The translations under genes and the position numbers were made by a program. Source: Candidatus Gastranaerophilales bacterium (lineage in GTDB: Bacteria > Cyanobacteriota > Vampirovibrionia > Gastranaerophilales > Gastranaerophilaceae). Taken from it: 64,000 nt of DNA. Positions 56,751 to 64,000 of this stretch are shown here, piece by piece. How positions within the stretch are numbered: the first letter of the stretch is position 1; each line of letters opens with the position of its first letter. The notes beneath the pieces were generated by a model. That model was not told the origin of the DNA and ran no database searches. It worked only from the letters and a program-made list of their open reading frames with translations. Where the stretch lies: positions 1-64,000 of the forward strand of contig CALUYW010000002.1 of the NCBI GenBank assembly GCA_944325105.1, written 5' to 3'.

Positions 56751-59147
56751 ATGCTAAGAGTAAGCTCCTGCGATTTTAAGGGAAAAGTAAGTTTTGGCTC
56801 AATACAAAAGGAGTCTTTAAAAACCACACCCCATCAAGATGAAACTGTGCAAAGAGAAAGAAATATTTTAACTTCGGCTGATGCGCTTTTATTGTATTGT
56901 GCCACCATAAACTCAAAAACAAGAGAGATGTTGCAAGAACTTCAAGCCATTGCAGCTAAGGGCTACCCCCAAAATGAACTGAGTGAACTTGAATACAAAG
57001 CAATGGAAGCACTTAAAAACATACCGGTGCCGGTTGAATTTCCAAACCATCCTCTTAGTATATGGGGCGGGCTATATCTTGATTTACAGGACGACTTAAA
57101 ACTCCCGTCTTCTACAAAAGCAATGATGACAAGAGATATTGCAAAAGTCCTAAACGGTGAGACGAAGCCCGATGAAATTACAGACCCTAATGTCTGGTCT
57201 ATAAGTTATGAATACACTAACCCTGTCGGCGGACAAACCGACATTGCCCGTGAAGCTCCCGTAGCACTGAATAAAGCCGGAGTAAATACAATCGCTATTT
57301 CACCGATGTTTAAAATGAGCGTAAACTCAAAACCTGTTAACTACCTAAAAGAAGAAGACGGCAAACTCTATTACATAACTCCAAACAATAAAACTCAAGT
57401 TGAAAAAGTATATGAGGGAGAACTAAAAACCGGTGATAGAGTTGACAAATTCAGTGTGTACTACGGTGAATTCGGCCCTGACAGACAAAAGACACTGTTT
57501 TTATATGACGATGATATGTTTAACTTTGGCGACACAAATAGTGCCATGGTATATCAAGACTTGCCTCACAGCCCCGAGAGAGTTCGCATGGCACAGTTTA
57601 ATAATATGACATATGAACTTTTGGCAAAAGCAAAAGATGGGGAAATTAAACTGCCCGACGGGCAAGAACTCCCCGCGCCCGATAAACTTATAGCCCATGA
57701 GGCTTGGCAGTCAGCGGGTCTTTTGTGCAAAATGCGCCTGTACTCGCGCGCCGAGGATTCCATACACACAAGAAGAAAGGCAACTACTGATTACTTAAGA
57801 AATCTTGCAAACAACACTTCTGTTGTTGTTCATAACCTGGGAGACGGTTATCAGGGTCAAAGTTGGGATAAAAATGTTATGCAGGGCTACTTTAATATCC
57901 TGTACAATGACTTTGCAAGAGACATAGTTCAAAACAGCTGCATAGCAGATGTCGGCAACAGACAGTTTTTGCTTTTCGGTTCACCCTCTCAAAGAATAGG
58001 CTTCTATGAAGATGTGCTAAATCCGGCTCATGCTGCAACGGTTCTCTCCACAAGCATTGGCCCTGTCTCTCAAGGATACAGATTTGAACTTGCAAACAAA
58101 GGGATTTCATCAAAACTTGATACCATAATAAAAATAAAAGACAAAAAAGGCTCGCTTGATGTTTATCCTAACGGTGTTGATAAAAAACCGCTTGCAGCAA
58201 CAAGAGAAAATGTACAAAAAGTTAACGACGACTTGGGCCAAAGACTGGAAGAAATATTCGGTAAAAAGGTAAAAGTTCAACCCTATCTTGAAACATACGA
58301 CCAAGATGTTGATACAATTGATAAAACCTCTTTTGCAAGAAAAAAACACTACAATGCAAGGCTTACAAGAGGCTTATTGCTTGACGCTGCAAAAAACAAC
58401 TCTATGCCTACTCCTCTAATCCACGGCCTAAAAGCTCCTGATTTTTATGAAGGAGAGTATGGAATTGACATTGATAATATCAATGCAACAACCCCCATAT
58501 TTACCATGGCAAGCCGTCTTGATAATCAAAAAGGCTTTGACACAATGATTGATGCGTATTCAAAACTTGTAAAAAATTACCCAGAAGATGACCCAAAAAT
58601 GCCCGTGCTTTTAATATCAGGCGGCGGAGATAAAAACCTTGCAAACTACATTCAAACAAAAAAAGATGAGCTTGGTGCACTCGGTAAGAGAATTTTATTC
58701 ACACAAAACCGCATTTCAAATTCAGGACTGCTTTTGTTAAATATGACAACAAGAAACTGTATGCCATCTGACTTTGAACCTTATGGAATATCAGAACTCA
58801 AAGGACTCTACGCAGGCTCTCATGTCATAGCAACAGAAGTGGGCGGTATGAAATCTGACGGAGAAATATCCAGGAAAATATACTCCTACGATGACTACGG
58901 TGCAGATAAGGCTAACGCCATAACCGTCAAAGATTATGAGTTTATGTGTATAGCACCCGAATGGGAAAAGGCAACAATAAGAGAACGTAACGCGCAAAAA
59001 CTCTGTGAAGCTATGCAAAAAGACATCAATTTAAGCTCGGATGAATCAATCTCAATGGACTTAAACGCACTTAAAACAGATGTCAGCTGGGACAAGGGTG
59101 CAATTCAAAATTATATGGATAAAATGAAAATAAAAATAAGCAAATAA
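56751..59147 (+). CDS. Glycogen/starch synthase-like glycosyltransferase (GT5 type)
   Basis: This 798-aa protein is much longer than the usual 480 aa GlgA. The first 150 residues (MLRVSSCDFKGKVSFG, helical Leu/Glu-rich part) are not family-like. The catalytic part follows: NPVGGQTDIAREAPVALNKA (the KxGG-like loop has GGQTD), HEAWQSAGLLCKM, IFTMASRLDNQKGFD and CMPSDFEPYGISELKGLYAG (C-terminal substrate site). A GAGGATATT site fixes ATG 56751. It likely makes alpha-glucan from ADP- or UDP-glucose; the altered donor loop leaves some doubt. Confidence 0.82.
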   Translation: MLRVSSCDFKGKVSFGSIQKESLKTTPHQDETVQRERNILTSADALLLYCATINSKTREMLQELQAIAAKGYPQNELSELEYKAMEALKNIPVPVEFPNHPLSIWGGLYLDLQDDLKLPSSTKAMMTRDIAKVLNGETKPDEITDPNVWSISYEYTNPVGGQTDIAREAPVALNKAGVNTIAISPMFKMSVNSKPVNYLKEEDGKLYYITPNNKTQVEKVYEGELKTGDRVDKFSVYYGEFGPDRQKTLFLYDDDMFNFGDTNSAMVYQDLPHSPERVRMAQFNNMTYELLAKAKDGEIKLPDGQELPAPDKLIAHEAWQSAGLLCKMRLYSRAEDSIHTRRKATTDYLRNLANNTSVVVHNLGDGYQGQSWDKNVMQGYFNILYNDFARDIVQNSCIADVGNRQFLLFGSPSQRIGFYEDVLNPAHAATVLSTSIGPVSQGYRFELANKGISSKLDTIIKIKDKKGSLDVYPNGVDKKPLAATRENVQKVNDDLGQRLEEIFGKKVKVQPYLETYDQDVDTIDKTSFARKKHYNARLTRGLLLDAAKNNSMPTPLIHGLKAPDFYEGEYGIDIDNINATTPIFTMASRLDNQKGFDTMIDAYSKLVKNYPEDDPKMPVLLISGGGDKNLANYIQTKKDELGALGKRILFTQNRISNSGLLLLNMTTRNCMPSDFEPYGISELKGLYAGSHVIATEVGGMKSDGEISRKIYSYDDYGADKANAITVKDYEFMCIAPEWEKATIRERNAQKLCEAMQKDINLSSDESISMDLNALKTDVSWDKGAIQNYMDKMKIKISK

Positions 59148-59151
59148 CAAA

Positions 59152-59180
59152 AAACCCGCCCTAAAAAGCGGGTTTAATTT
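59152..59180 (+). terminator. Terminator after the glycogen-synthase-like gene
   Basis: AAACCCGC and GCGGGTTT form an 8-bp stem followed by a T-rich run. It lies 5 bp after the stop codon and may also serve the convergent 69-aa gene. Confidence 0.8.
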
Positions 59181-59389
59181 TATCTTAAGACACGACGAAC
59201 ATCCGCACAGGGCATTGCTGTTGTGTAGATTACAAAGTCATTGAGAGGGGTCATGTATTTTCTTAAAAATTCTTTGTTTTTAATGGGTTCATAACAAACA
59301 GTTGAGGGTAGAATTCCTTTCAAATACTCAACCAGTTCTCTCTGCTCATCCGTTTTGGAATAATCATCGAGTACTTTTACAATATTCAT
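59180..59389 (-). CDS. Small hypothetical protein
   Basis: A 69-aa protein (KVLDDYSKTDEQRELVEYLK, PLNDFVIYTTAMPCADVRRV) with no family I recognise. It is a plausible gene because it fills the gap between two well-placed units on its strand, but coding evidence is limited to the frame. Confidence 0.45.
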   Translation of the reverse strand: MNIVKVLDDYSKTDEQRELVEYLKGILPSTVCYEPIKNKEFLRKYMTPLNDFVIYTTAMPCADVRRVLR

Positions 59390-59481
59390 AACATGCTGAG
59401 TTTAACGCTTTTTTAAGCCAAACTCACCATGTTTTATTTAAATTTTTACACAACTTTATAAAAAATTACAAAAGTATATAT

Positions 59482-59853
59482 TTAGTTAATAACAACTATA
59501 ACCGTGGCAGCTGCAAAAATGTCCGTATGCGACAGTGAAACCTTAAAAGAGAGATTGTCCCCTCTTTTTTTACCTATAAGGTTAATTTTAGGCGCTCCCG
59601 AGGGAAGATTTTCCACCTCAAAATCACGACAAAAATACCCATCCACCCCAAGAGAGTGCAGAGCCTTAACGCAGGCTTCTTTAGCACAGTATCTGGCGCA
59701 CAGATGCTGGGCAAAATTTTTTGTCCTGTAGGAATACTCTATTTCTTTTTTGGTAAAAATTTTATTTATGAAAGGGTCGTCCTTTTGGGTATATTTTTTG
59801 AAACGCTCGACATTTTCAACATCTATGCCAAGACCTAAGTTTTCTAACTTCAT
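59482..59853 (-). CDS. acpS: Holo-[acyl-carrier-protein] synthase
   Basis: A 123-aa phosphopantetheinyl transferase with GLGIDVENVERFKK (metal aspartate), FTKKEIEYSY and CARYCAKEACVKAL (metal glutamate). It activates ACP for fatty-acid synthesis. It starts 9 bp after the isocitrate-dehydrogenase-like gene, so it belongs to the same transcript. Confidence 0.93.
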   Translation of the reverse strand: MKLENLGLGIDVENVERFKKYTQKDDPFINKIFTKKEIEYSYRTKNFAQHLCARYCAKEACVKALHSLGVDGYFCRDFEVENLPSGAPKINLIGKKRGDNLSFKVSLSHTDIFAAATVIVVIN

Positions 59854-59862
59854 AATATACTC

Positions 59863-60867
59863 TTACCCGAGATTTTTAATTATTTCATCCCTAAATTCGG
59901 TAGTTTTTGCACTTCCACCCAAATCAGAAGTTAAAACCTTACCCTCGCGAAGTGTTTTAAAAAGAGCATCCTCAAGTTTTTTTGCAATTTCAAACTCGCC
60001 TAAGTGCTTTGTCATCTCAATAGCACTCAACAAAAGCGCAGTAGGGTTAGCTAAATTTTTACCTTTAATATCAGGAGCACTGCCATGTACAGGTTCAAAA
60101 ACAGCACAGTCAAGCCCGATATTAGCCCCCTGAGCTACGCCCAAGCCGCCTATTAAACCGGCGCAAAGATCAGAAACTATATCGCCATACAGGTTGGGCA
60201 GAACCAAAACATCAAACTGCGAAGGATTTTGCACAAGCTGCATACAAAGGTTATCCACAAGAATTTCTCTTGGAGTAATGTCGGGGTATTCTTTTGCAAC
60301 TTCTCTAAAACATTCTAAAAACAACCCGTCAGCAAGCTTGCAGATATTCGCCTTGGTAACTGCGCAAACTTCGCTTCTGTTGTTTTTAACCGCATAGTCA
60401 AATGCCCATTTGCATATTCTTGTTGAGCCTTGACGGGTGATTAGCTTTATACCCTCAACCCTGTCATCGTTTATTTTATTTTCTATACCTGCATATAAAT
60501 CTTCGGTATTTTCCCTAACTACTACTAAATCTACATCACTAAACGGTGTTTTTACACCGGGGAGATTTTTTGAGGGTCTTAAATTTGCAAACAAATCAAG
60601 TTCACGTCTTAATTGAACATTTACCGAGCGAAACCCCTTGCCGATAGGAGTTGTTACAGGAGCCTTGAGAGCAACTTTGTTTTTTCTTATTGATTCAAGC
60701 ACACGATTTGGCAGAGGAACACCCTCTTTTTGAACAACGTCAGCGCCTGCAGTTTGCAAGTCCCAGTTAATTTTTAAACCTGCAGCATCTAAAATTTTTA
60801 CAACCGCATCGGATATTTCAGGGCCAATGCCGTCCCCGTTAATTAAAGTTACATTATACAAGGTCAA
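59863..60867 (-). CDS. NAD-type isocitrate dehydrogenase (beta-decarboxylating family)
   Basis: A 334-aa enzyme. GDGIGPEI, the specificity segment VVRENTEDLYAGIE, KANICKLADGLFLECFREVA, VDNLCMQLVQNPSQFDVLVL and PNLYGDIVSDLCAGLIGGLG, and VFEPVHGSAPDIKGK. The RENTED-YAGIE form matches NAD-isocitrate or homoisocitrate dehydrogenases better than LeuB (RELTGGIYFG). It oxidises a 2-hydroxy-tricarboxylate to 2-oxoglutarate or a homologue. It overlaps the dehydratase small-subunit gene by 14 bp. Confidence 0.82.
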   Translation of the reverse strand: MTLYNVTLINGDGIGPEISDAVVKILDAAGLKINWDLQTAGADVVQKEGVPLPNRVLESIRKNKVALKAPVTTPIGKGFRSVNVQLRRELDLFANLRPSKNLPGVKTPFSDVDLVVVRENTEDLYAGIENKINDDRVEGIKLITRQGSTRICKWAFDYAVKNNRSEVCAVTKANICKLADGLFLECFREVAKEYPDITPREILVDNLCMQLVQNPSQFDVLVLPNLYGDIVSDLCAGLIGGLGVAQGANIGLDCAVFEPVHGSAPDIKGKNLANPTALLLSAIEMTKHLGEFEIAKKLEDALFKTLREGKVLTSDLGGSAKTTEFRDEIIKNLG

Positions 60868-61369
60868 AATCTCCGTGTTTTTTCAAGTGTTCTATTAATC
60901 CGCCGTCATTTAGAAGTTTAATCATAACATCGGGCAAAGGAGTGATTTTAAGGGTTTCACCTTTTGTAAGGTTCTTTAAAACACCGCCTTTTGCATCAAG
61001 CTCAAGCTCATCGCCCGCATCGATGTTATCTGTATTGCATTCAATAGCCAAAAGTCCTATGTTAATTGCATTTCTGTAGAAAATTCTTGCAAAGCTTTTT
61101 GCAATAACAGCACCTACACCTGCAATTTTAATAATCTGAGGGGCATGCTCACGAGATGAACCTAACCCAAAGTTATTTCCCGCTACAACAAAATCTCCTT
61201 TTTGCATTTTTGAGGCAAATTCAGGGTCAGCGTCCTCAAGCACATGTTTTGAAAACTCTTCAAGATTGCTTCTCAAATGAAACAATCTGCCGGGGGCGAT
61301 ATGGTCGGTTGAGATATTATCACCAAACTTAAAAGCGCGTCCTTTTTTTATTTCCCCGATATTTCCCAT
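60854..61369 (-). CDS. Aconitase-family dehydratase small subunit (LeuD-like)
   Basis: A 171-aa swivelling subunit with FGDNISTDHIAPGRLFHLRS, NFGLGSSREHAPQIIKIAGV and FARIFYRNAINIGL, as in 3-isopropylmalate, homoaconitate or dimethylmalate dehydratase small subunits. Start is ATG 61369 after GGAGGT. The large subunit gene is not in the window. Coupled to the NAD-isocitrate-type dehydrogenase. Confidence 0.85.
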   Translation of the reverse strand: MGNIGEIKKGRAFKFGDNISTDHIAPGRLFHLRSNLEEFSKHVLEDADPEFASKMQKGDFVVAGNNFGLGSSREHAPQIIKIAGVGAVIAKSFARIFYRNAINIGLLAIECNTDNIDAGDELELDAKGGVLKNLTKGETLKITPLPDVMIKLLNDGGLIEHLKKHGDFDLV

Positions 61370-61445
61370 TATTTTTACCTCCAAAATACTTCAATTTTCT
61401 TAACTATTATAATACAAACATTGAATTTTATACTATAATATTAAC

Positions 61446-62249
61446 ATGTTAAAAATCGCAGTTATTGGTTTAGGGTTGATAGGTGGTTCAATATTAAAAT
61501 CACTCAGTCAGAGTGATTGGGAAATTGCCGCTATTTCAAAATCGAGTTACAACAAAGCAAAAAGTTTCACGCCTTACGCTTCGGATATGATTGAAGATGT
61601 CAGGGGCGCAGATGTTGTTTTTGTCTGCTCGCCTATGAATGAGGCTAAAAATGTCTTAAAAAGACTTGAGGGCATAGTTTCGCCAAAGTGTATAGTGTGT
61701 GATGTATGCTCTTTGAAGGGTTTTCTTGAGGGCAATTACAAATTTAACTATATTGGAACACATCCTATGGCAGGTACGGAAGAATCGGGCTTTGACGCCT
61801 CAAGAGATGATTTGTTCCACGAGGCAAAATGGGTAATAACCAAGCATAATGCAATTTTAGAAGAAGTAATAAAGTTTATGGGCGCAGCACCTGTTTTAAT
61901 GGATGCAAAAGACCATGACGCAGCTGCAGCGCAAATATCACATATGCCCATGCTTTTATCTTTTGCTCTGTTTGACTCTGTTCGCTCGGATAGTGCAAAA
62001 ATAATTGCCGCAAGCGGTTTTCGCGACATGACACGTCTTGCCCTTACAAATGAGGTTTTGGCGTATGACATGCTTAAAATGAACAAAAAAAATATAGATA
62101 AAAGTATAGATTTGTTTATTAAATCTCTCACTTACTTGAAAAACCTTAACGATGATGAGAGAATAGAGGTGCTTAAAAACATAAGCCAAAAAAGAGCACT
62201 AATGTATGACAAAAAAGGTAAAAATAAATTCACTCCCAAGCTTGATTAA
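61446..62249 (+). CDS. tyrA: Prephenate/arogenate dehydrogenase
   Basis: A 267-aa enzyme of tyrosine synthesis with Rossmann motif VIGLGLIGGSILKSL, DVCSLKG, IGTHPMAGTEESGFDAS and HMPMLLSFALFD. No chorismate mutase or ACT domain is fused. TATAAT ends exactly 6 nt before the ATG, so it is leaderless. It overlaps the next gene by 44 bp. Confidence 0.92.
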   Translation: MLKIAVIGLGLIGGSILKSLSQSDWEIAAISKSSYNKAKSFTPYASDMIEDVRGADVVFVCSPMNEAKNVLKRLEGIVSPKCIVCDVCSLKGFLEGNYKFNYIGTHPMAGTEESGFDASRDDLFHEAKWVITKHNAILEEVIKFMGAAPVLMDAKDHDAAAAQISHMPMLLSFALFDSVRSDSAKIIAASGFRDMTRLALTNEVLAYDMLKMNKKNIDKSIDLFIKSLTYLKNLNDDERIEVLKNISQKRALMYDKKGKNKFTPKLD

Positions 62250-63381
62250 AGCTTTTATCTATAAAAAATACAAAGAAATGCCGCTTTTGGATAAATACAT
62301 CTTAAAGCAGCTTTTGGAGGTATTTTTAATGGGTGTAATAATATTCACATCCATCATCTTTGCCTCCGAGACTTTTACTCAGCTTATAAAACAAATCACG
62401 CTTTACGGCATACCTTTTAACATTGCCCTTATGATGATTGTACTTAACCTGCCTCAAGTATTTGTGCTTACAATACCAATCTCTACACTTTTTGCTACCG
62501 TTATGACAATAAACAGGCTAAGTCTAAACTCTGAAATTACAGTGCTTAAAGCCTGCGGCATAAGCATTTCAAGAATATCAAAGCCAATATTTGCATTTGC
62601 TATTGTTATGACATTTGTGAGCTTTTTTATAAGCGAGGTAATAGTCCCCACAACAAGCATGACATCAAAACACCTTGCTATTTATTCGCTGCAAAATAAA
62701 CACGTGCCCGAGGGCAGAATGAATTTTACCCTGAAAGATTCAGGTAAAGACGGTGTATTAAAAAGGCTTATATATGTTGAAAAATGCGAAGATAAGACCC
62801 TAAACAACATAACCCTTGTTGACTTATCCGATAAAGACGCAATACAGATAGTTCAGGCAAAAGCCGGTAGAACAGGAGCTTTAGGCTGGATATTTAACGG
62901 AGGTGTAATTTATACCATATCAAGGAGCGGAAAAATCTTTAACACAAGTCTTTTTGACGATTCAACAGTAAGTTTTGGCATTGAAAACGCAGACGGACTT
63001 GTTAAAGAAACCGCAAGTCAGTACAACTTCTTTAAGCTTTTAAAATACATAAACAAAAATAAACTGGATAAAGAGTTTGTTGAAAAACTGAAAGTCAAAT
63101 ACCAAGTTGACCTCTATGACAAGCTGGCACTGCCCGTTACAACGCTTGCGCTTACAATAGTTGGCATCCCGCTTGCAATTACACCTCCTCGCGTAAGGTA
63201 TAACAGGGGATTTTTGTTCAGTGTAATTATAATTTTTGTGTACTATTTAATTCGCGCGTTCTCGCTGAATTTAGGCGAAACAAAGGCAATATCGCCGTTT
63301 ATGGCGGCGTGGCTGCCCGTTATTTCCATATTTCTTATAGGCTCATACCTGTATTACAAAAAAGCCTATACGATAAGCTAG
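62206..63381 (+). CDS. LPS export permease LptF/LptG family
   Basis: A 391-aa inner-membrane permease. It has MPLLDKYILKQLLEVFLMGV, then IIFTSIIFASETFTQLIKQI, the coupling region (VFVLTIPISTLFATVMTINR), a periplasmic jellyroll domain (about 170-300) and three C-terminal helices. With an LptB ATPase it extracts LPS. Start may be ATG 62206 or ATG 62278 (MPLLDKY, the usual start of the family); the second would remove the overlap with tyrA. Only one such permease is seen here. Confidence 0.87.
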   Translation: MTKKVKINSLPSLIKAFIYKKYKEMPLLDKYILKQLLEVFLMGVIIFTSIIFASETFTQLIKQITLYGIPFNIALMMIVLNLPQVFVLTIPISTLFATVMTINRLSLNSEITVLKACGISISRISKPIFAFAIVMTFVSFFISEVIVPTTSMTSKHLAIYSLQNKHVPEGRMNFTLKDSGKDGVLKRLIYVEKCEDKTLNNITLVDLSDKDAIQIVQAKAGRTGALGWIFNGGVIYTISRSGKIFNTSLFDDSTVSFGIENADGLVKETASQYNFFKLLKYINKNKLDKEFVEKLKVKYQVDLYDKLALPVTTLALTIVGIPLAITPPRVRYNRGFLFSVIIIFVYYLIRAFSLNLGETKAISPFMAAWLPVISIFLIGSYLYYKKAYTIS

Positions 63382-64000
63382 AGCGCTATTTTTGACAAGA
63401 CATCGGGGAACTCGTCAATTAACACTTGTGCAAATACAATAGGGTCAATTTGCGTTGCCACTACCTGCAGCAAATCAGGCGGCAGCTCTTCTACCATAGG
63501 AATCAAAAACTCGGGGTCAAGCACTTCCATGGATTTTAAAATGTCGTGTTTTTCCATTGTGCGCATAGGGCGCGTTATATTTTCGGGGTTAATTTCTTCC
63601 ATAAGTTTGGGCTTTTCCTTGCACAAACCTACCATAAGGTCGATTTTATCAGTTCTTTTCATTCTTTGAAGCATTTTAGTAAAGTCATCGTCTTTCATAG
63701 CCTCAAGGAACTGCAGCTGTTCTTCCTGATTTTTTTCTTTCATTTGAACACCGAACTGTTCGACAAGAATCCTCTCAAGCTCGGTAGGGTCAAGGGATTC
63801 AAAATATTTCATGACATCTTTTCGCTCTACTTCGTCATTTTCAAGAAATTTATTCATCTCTTGAGTAGGCATAAGGGCAAAAATTTCCTTTAGTGTAAAG
63901 TTTTGCAAGACAACGCTTAAGAGCTCTTCTGTCTGGAGCTTGTTTAGCATTTCTATTATTTTATCTACCCTAAAATACTTTAAGCCCCAGAGCAAATCAT
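63378..64000 (-). CDS. FliG/MgtE-N-like helical protein (partial)
   Basis: At least 206 residues are visible and the frame runs off the right edge, so the start is missing. It is made of superhelical repeats (ALMPTQEMNKFLENDEVERK, KYFESLDPTELERILVEQFG, LDPEFLIPMVEELPPDLLQV) like the MgtE N-terminal and FliG middle domains. With fliN and rod genes in the same window a flagellar or motor-related role is possible. It overlaps the permease stop by 4 bp in convergent order. Confidence 0.55.
   Translation of the reverse strand, partial: DLLWGLKYFRVDKIIEMLNKLQTEELLSVVLQNFTLKEIFALMPTQEMNKFLENDEVERKDVMKYFESLDPTELERILVEQFGVQMKEKNQEEQLQFLEAMKDDDFTKMLQRMKRTDKIDLMVGLCKEKPKLMEEINPENITRPMRTMEKHDILKSMEVLDPEFLIPMVEELPPDLLQVVATQIDPIVFAQVLIDEFPDVLSKIAL

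Overview
The window looks like a chromosome segment of a low-GC, Gram-negative-type bacterium. My best guess is an uncultured gut member of the non-photosynthetic cyanobacterial lineage Vampirovibrionia/Melainabacteria (Candidatus Gastranaerophilales). The reasons are lipid A and LPS-transport genes with LpxI in place of LpxH, Mini-RNase III, flagellar genes, a biotin-dependent Na+-pumping decarboxylase, and proteins opening with a short F-x-G-type leader (residues INFRG in one, VSFGS in another). The lineage call is inference; no rRNA is present.

Region 1 (1-11.7 kb) is accessory DNA around the initiator tRNA gene. On the left is a Mu/Tn552-like transposition module on the minus strand: DDE transposase, AAA ATPase and a winged-helix protein, with an array of short direct and inverted repeats upstream of the transposase. 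To the right of tRNA-fMet (4248-4324) is an integrated element of about 7.4 kb. It is bounded by a 41-bp perfect repeat made of the 5' half of the tRNA (4286-4326 and 11651-11691). It carries an OLD-family ATPase/TOPRIM nuclease, an XRE regulator divergent from a HhH-GPD DNA glycosylase-like operon (glycosylase, unknown 94-aa protein, small membrane protein), a serine recombinase and a tyrosine integrase. Integration was on the 5' side of the tRNA, so the living tRNA now uses element DNA as its promoter. A second, degraded copy of the element end lies at 4548-4635.

Region 2 (11.8-30 kb) starts with an HD-GYP-type gene broken by two in-frame TAA codons. Then come the envelope operon lptC-lptA-lpxI-lpxB-pgsA-trmL-nnrD, rmuC behind tRNA-Arg(CCG), an operon ldcA-birA-oadG-oadA-oadB (sodium-pump decarboxylase plus its biotin ligase), dnaX, an NrtR-like regulator, and a sensorless histidine kinase with a REC-GGDEF-REC protein and mrnC.

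Region 3 (30-46 kb) holds a lineage-type glycine-rich protein, an MFS exporter, a pyruvate/indolepyruvate decarboxylase-like enzyme, a polyprenyl-phosphate glycosyltransferase, an SLT-domain protein, a minus-strand series (Orn/Lys/Arg-decarboxylase family, deoB, FliK-like, flgF, flgG, flgB, flgC), ligA and a SIMPL-domain secreted protein.

Region 4 (46-64 kb) has an SNF2 helicase, dnaE, a DUF815 ATPase, ilvC, fliN, a glycogen-synthase-like enzyme, acpS, an NAD-type isocitrate dehydrogenase with an aconitase-family small subunit, tyrA, an LptF/LptG permease and a FliG/MgtE-N-like fragment. Two small divergent pairs (45.7-46.2 and 49.5-49.9 kb) each join a helical 60-70 aa protein to a DNA-binding protein.

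A recurring signal is that many operon-leading genes place a -10 hexamer 6-7 nt before the ATG with no ribosome-binding site, implying leaderless mRNAs, while internal genes have clear SD sites. The most interesting parts are the element at tRNA-fMet with its nuclease/glycosylase cargo, and this leaderless architecture.
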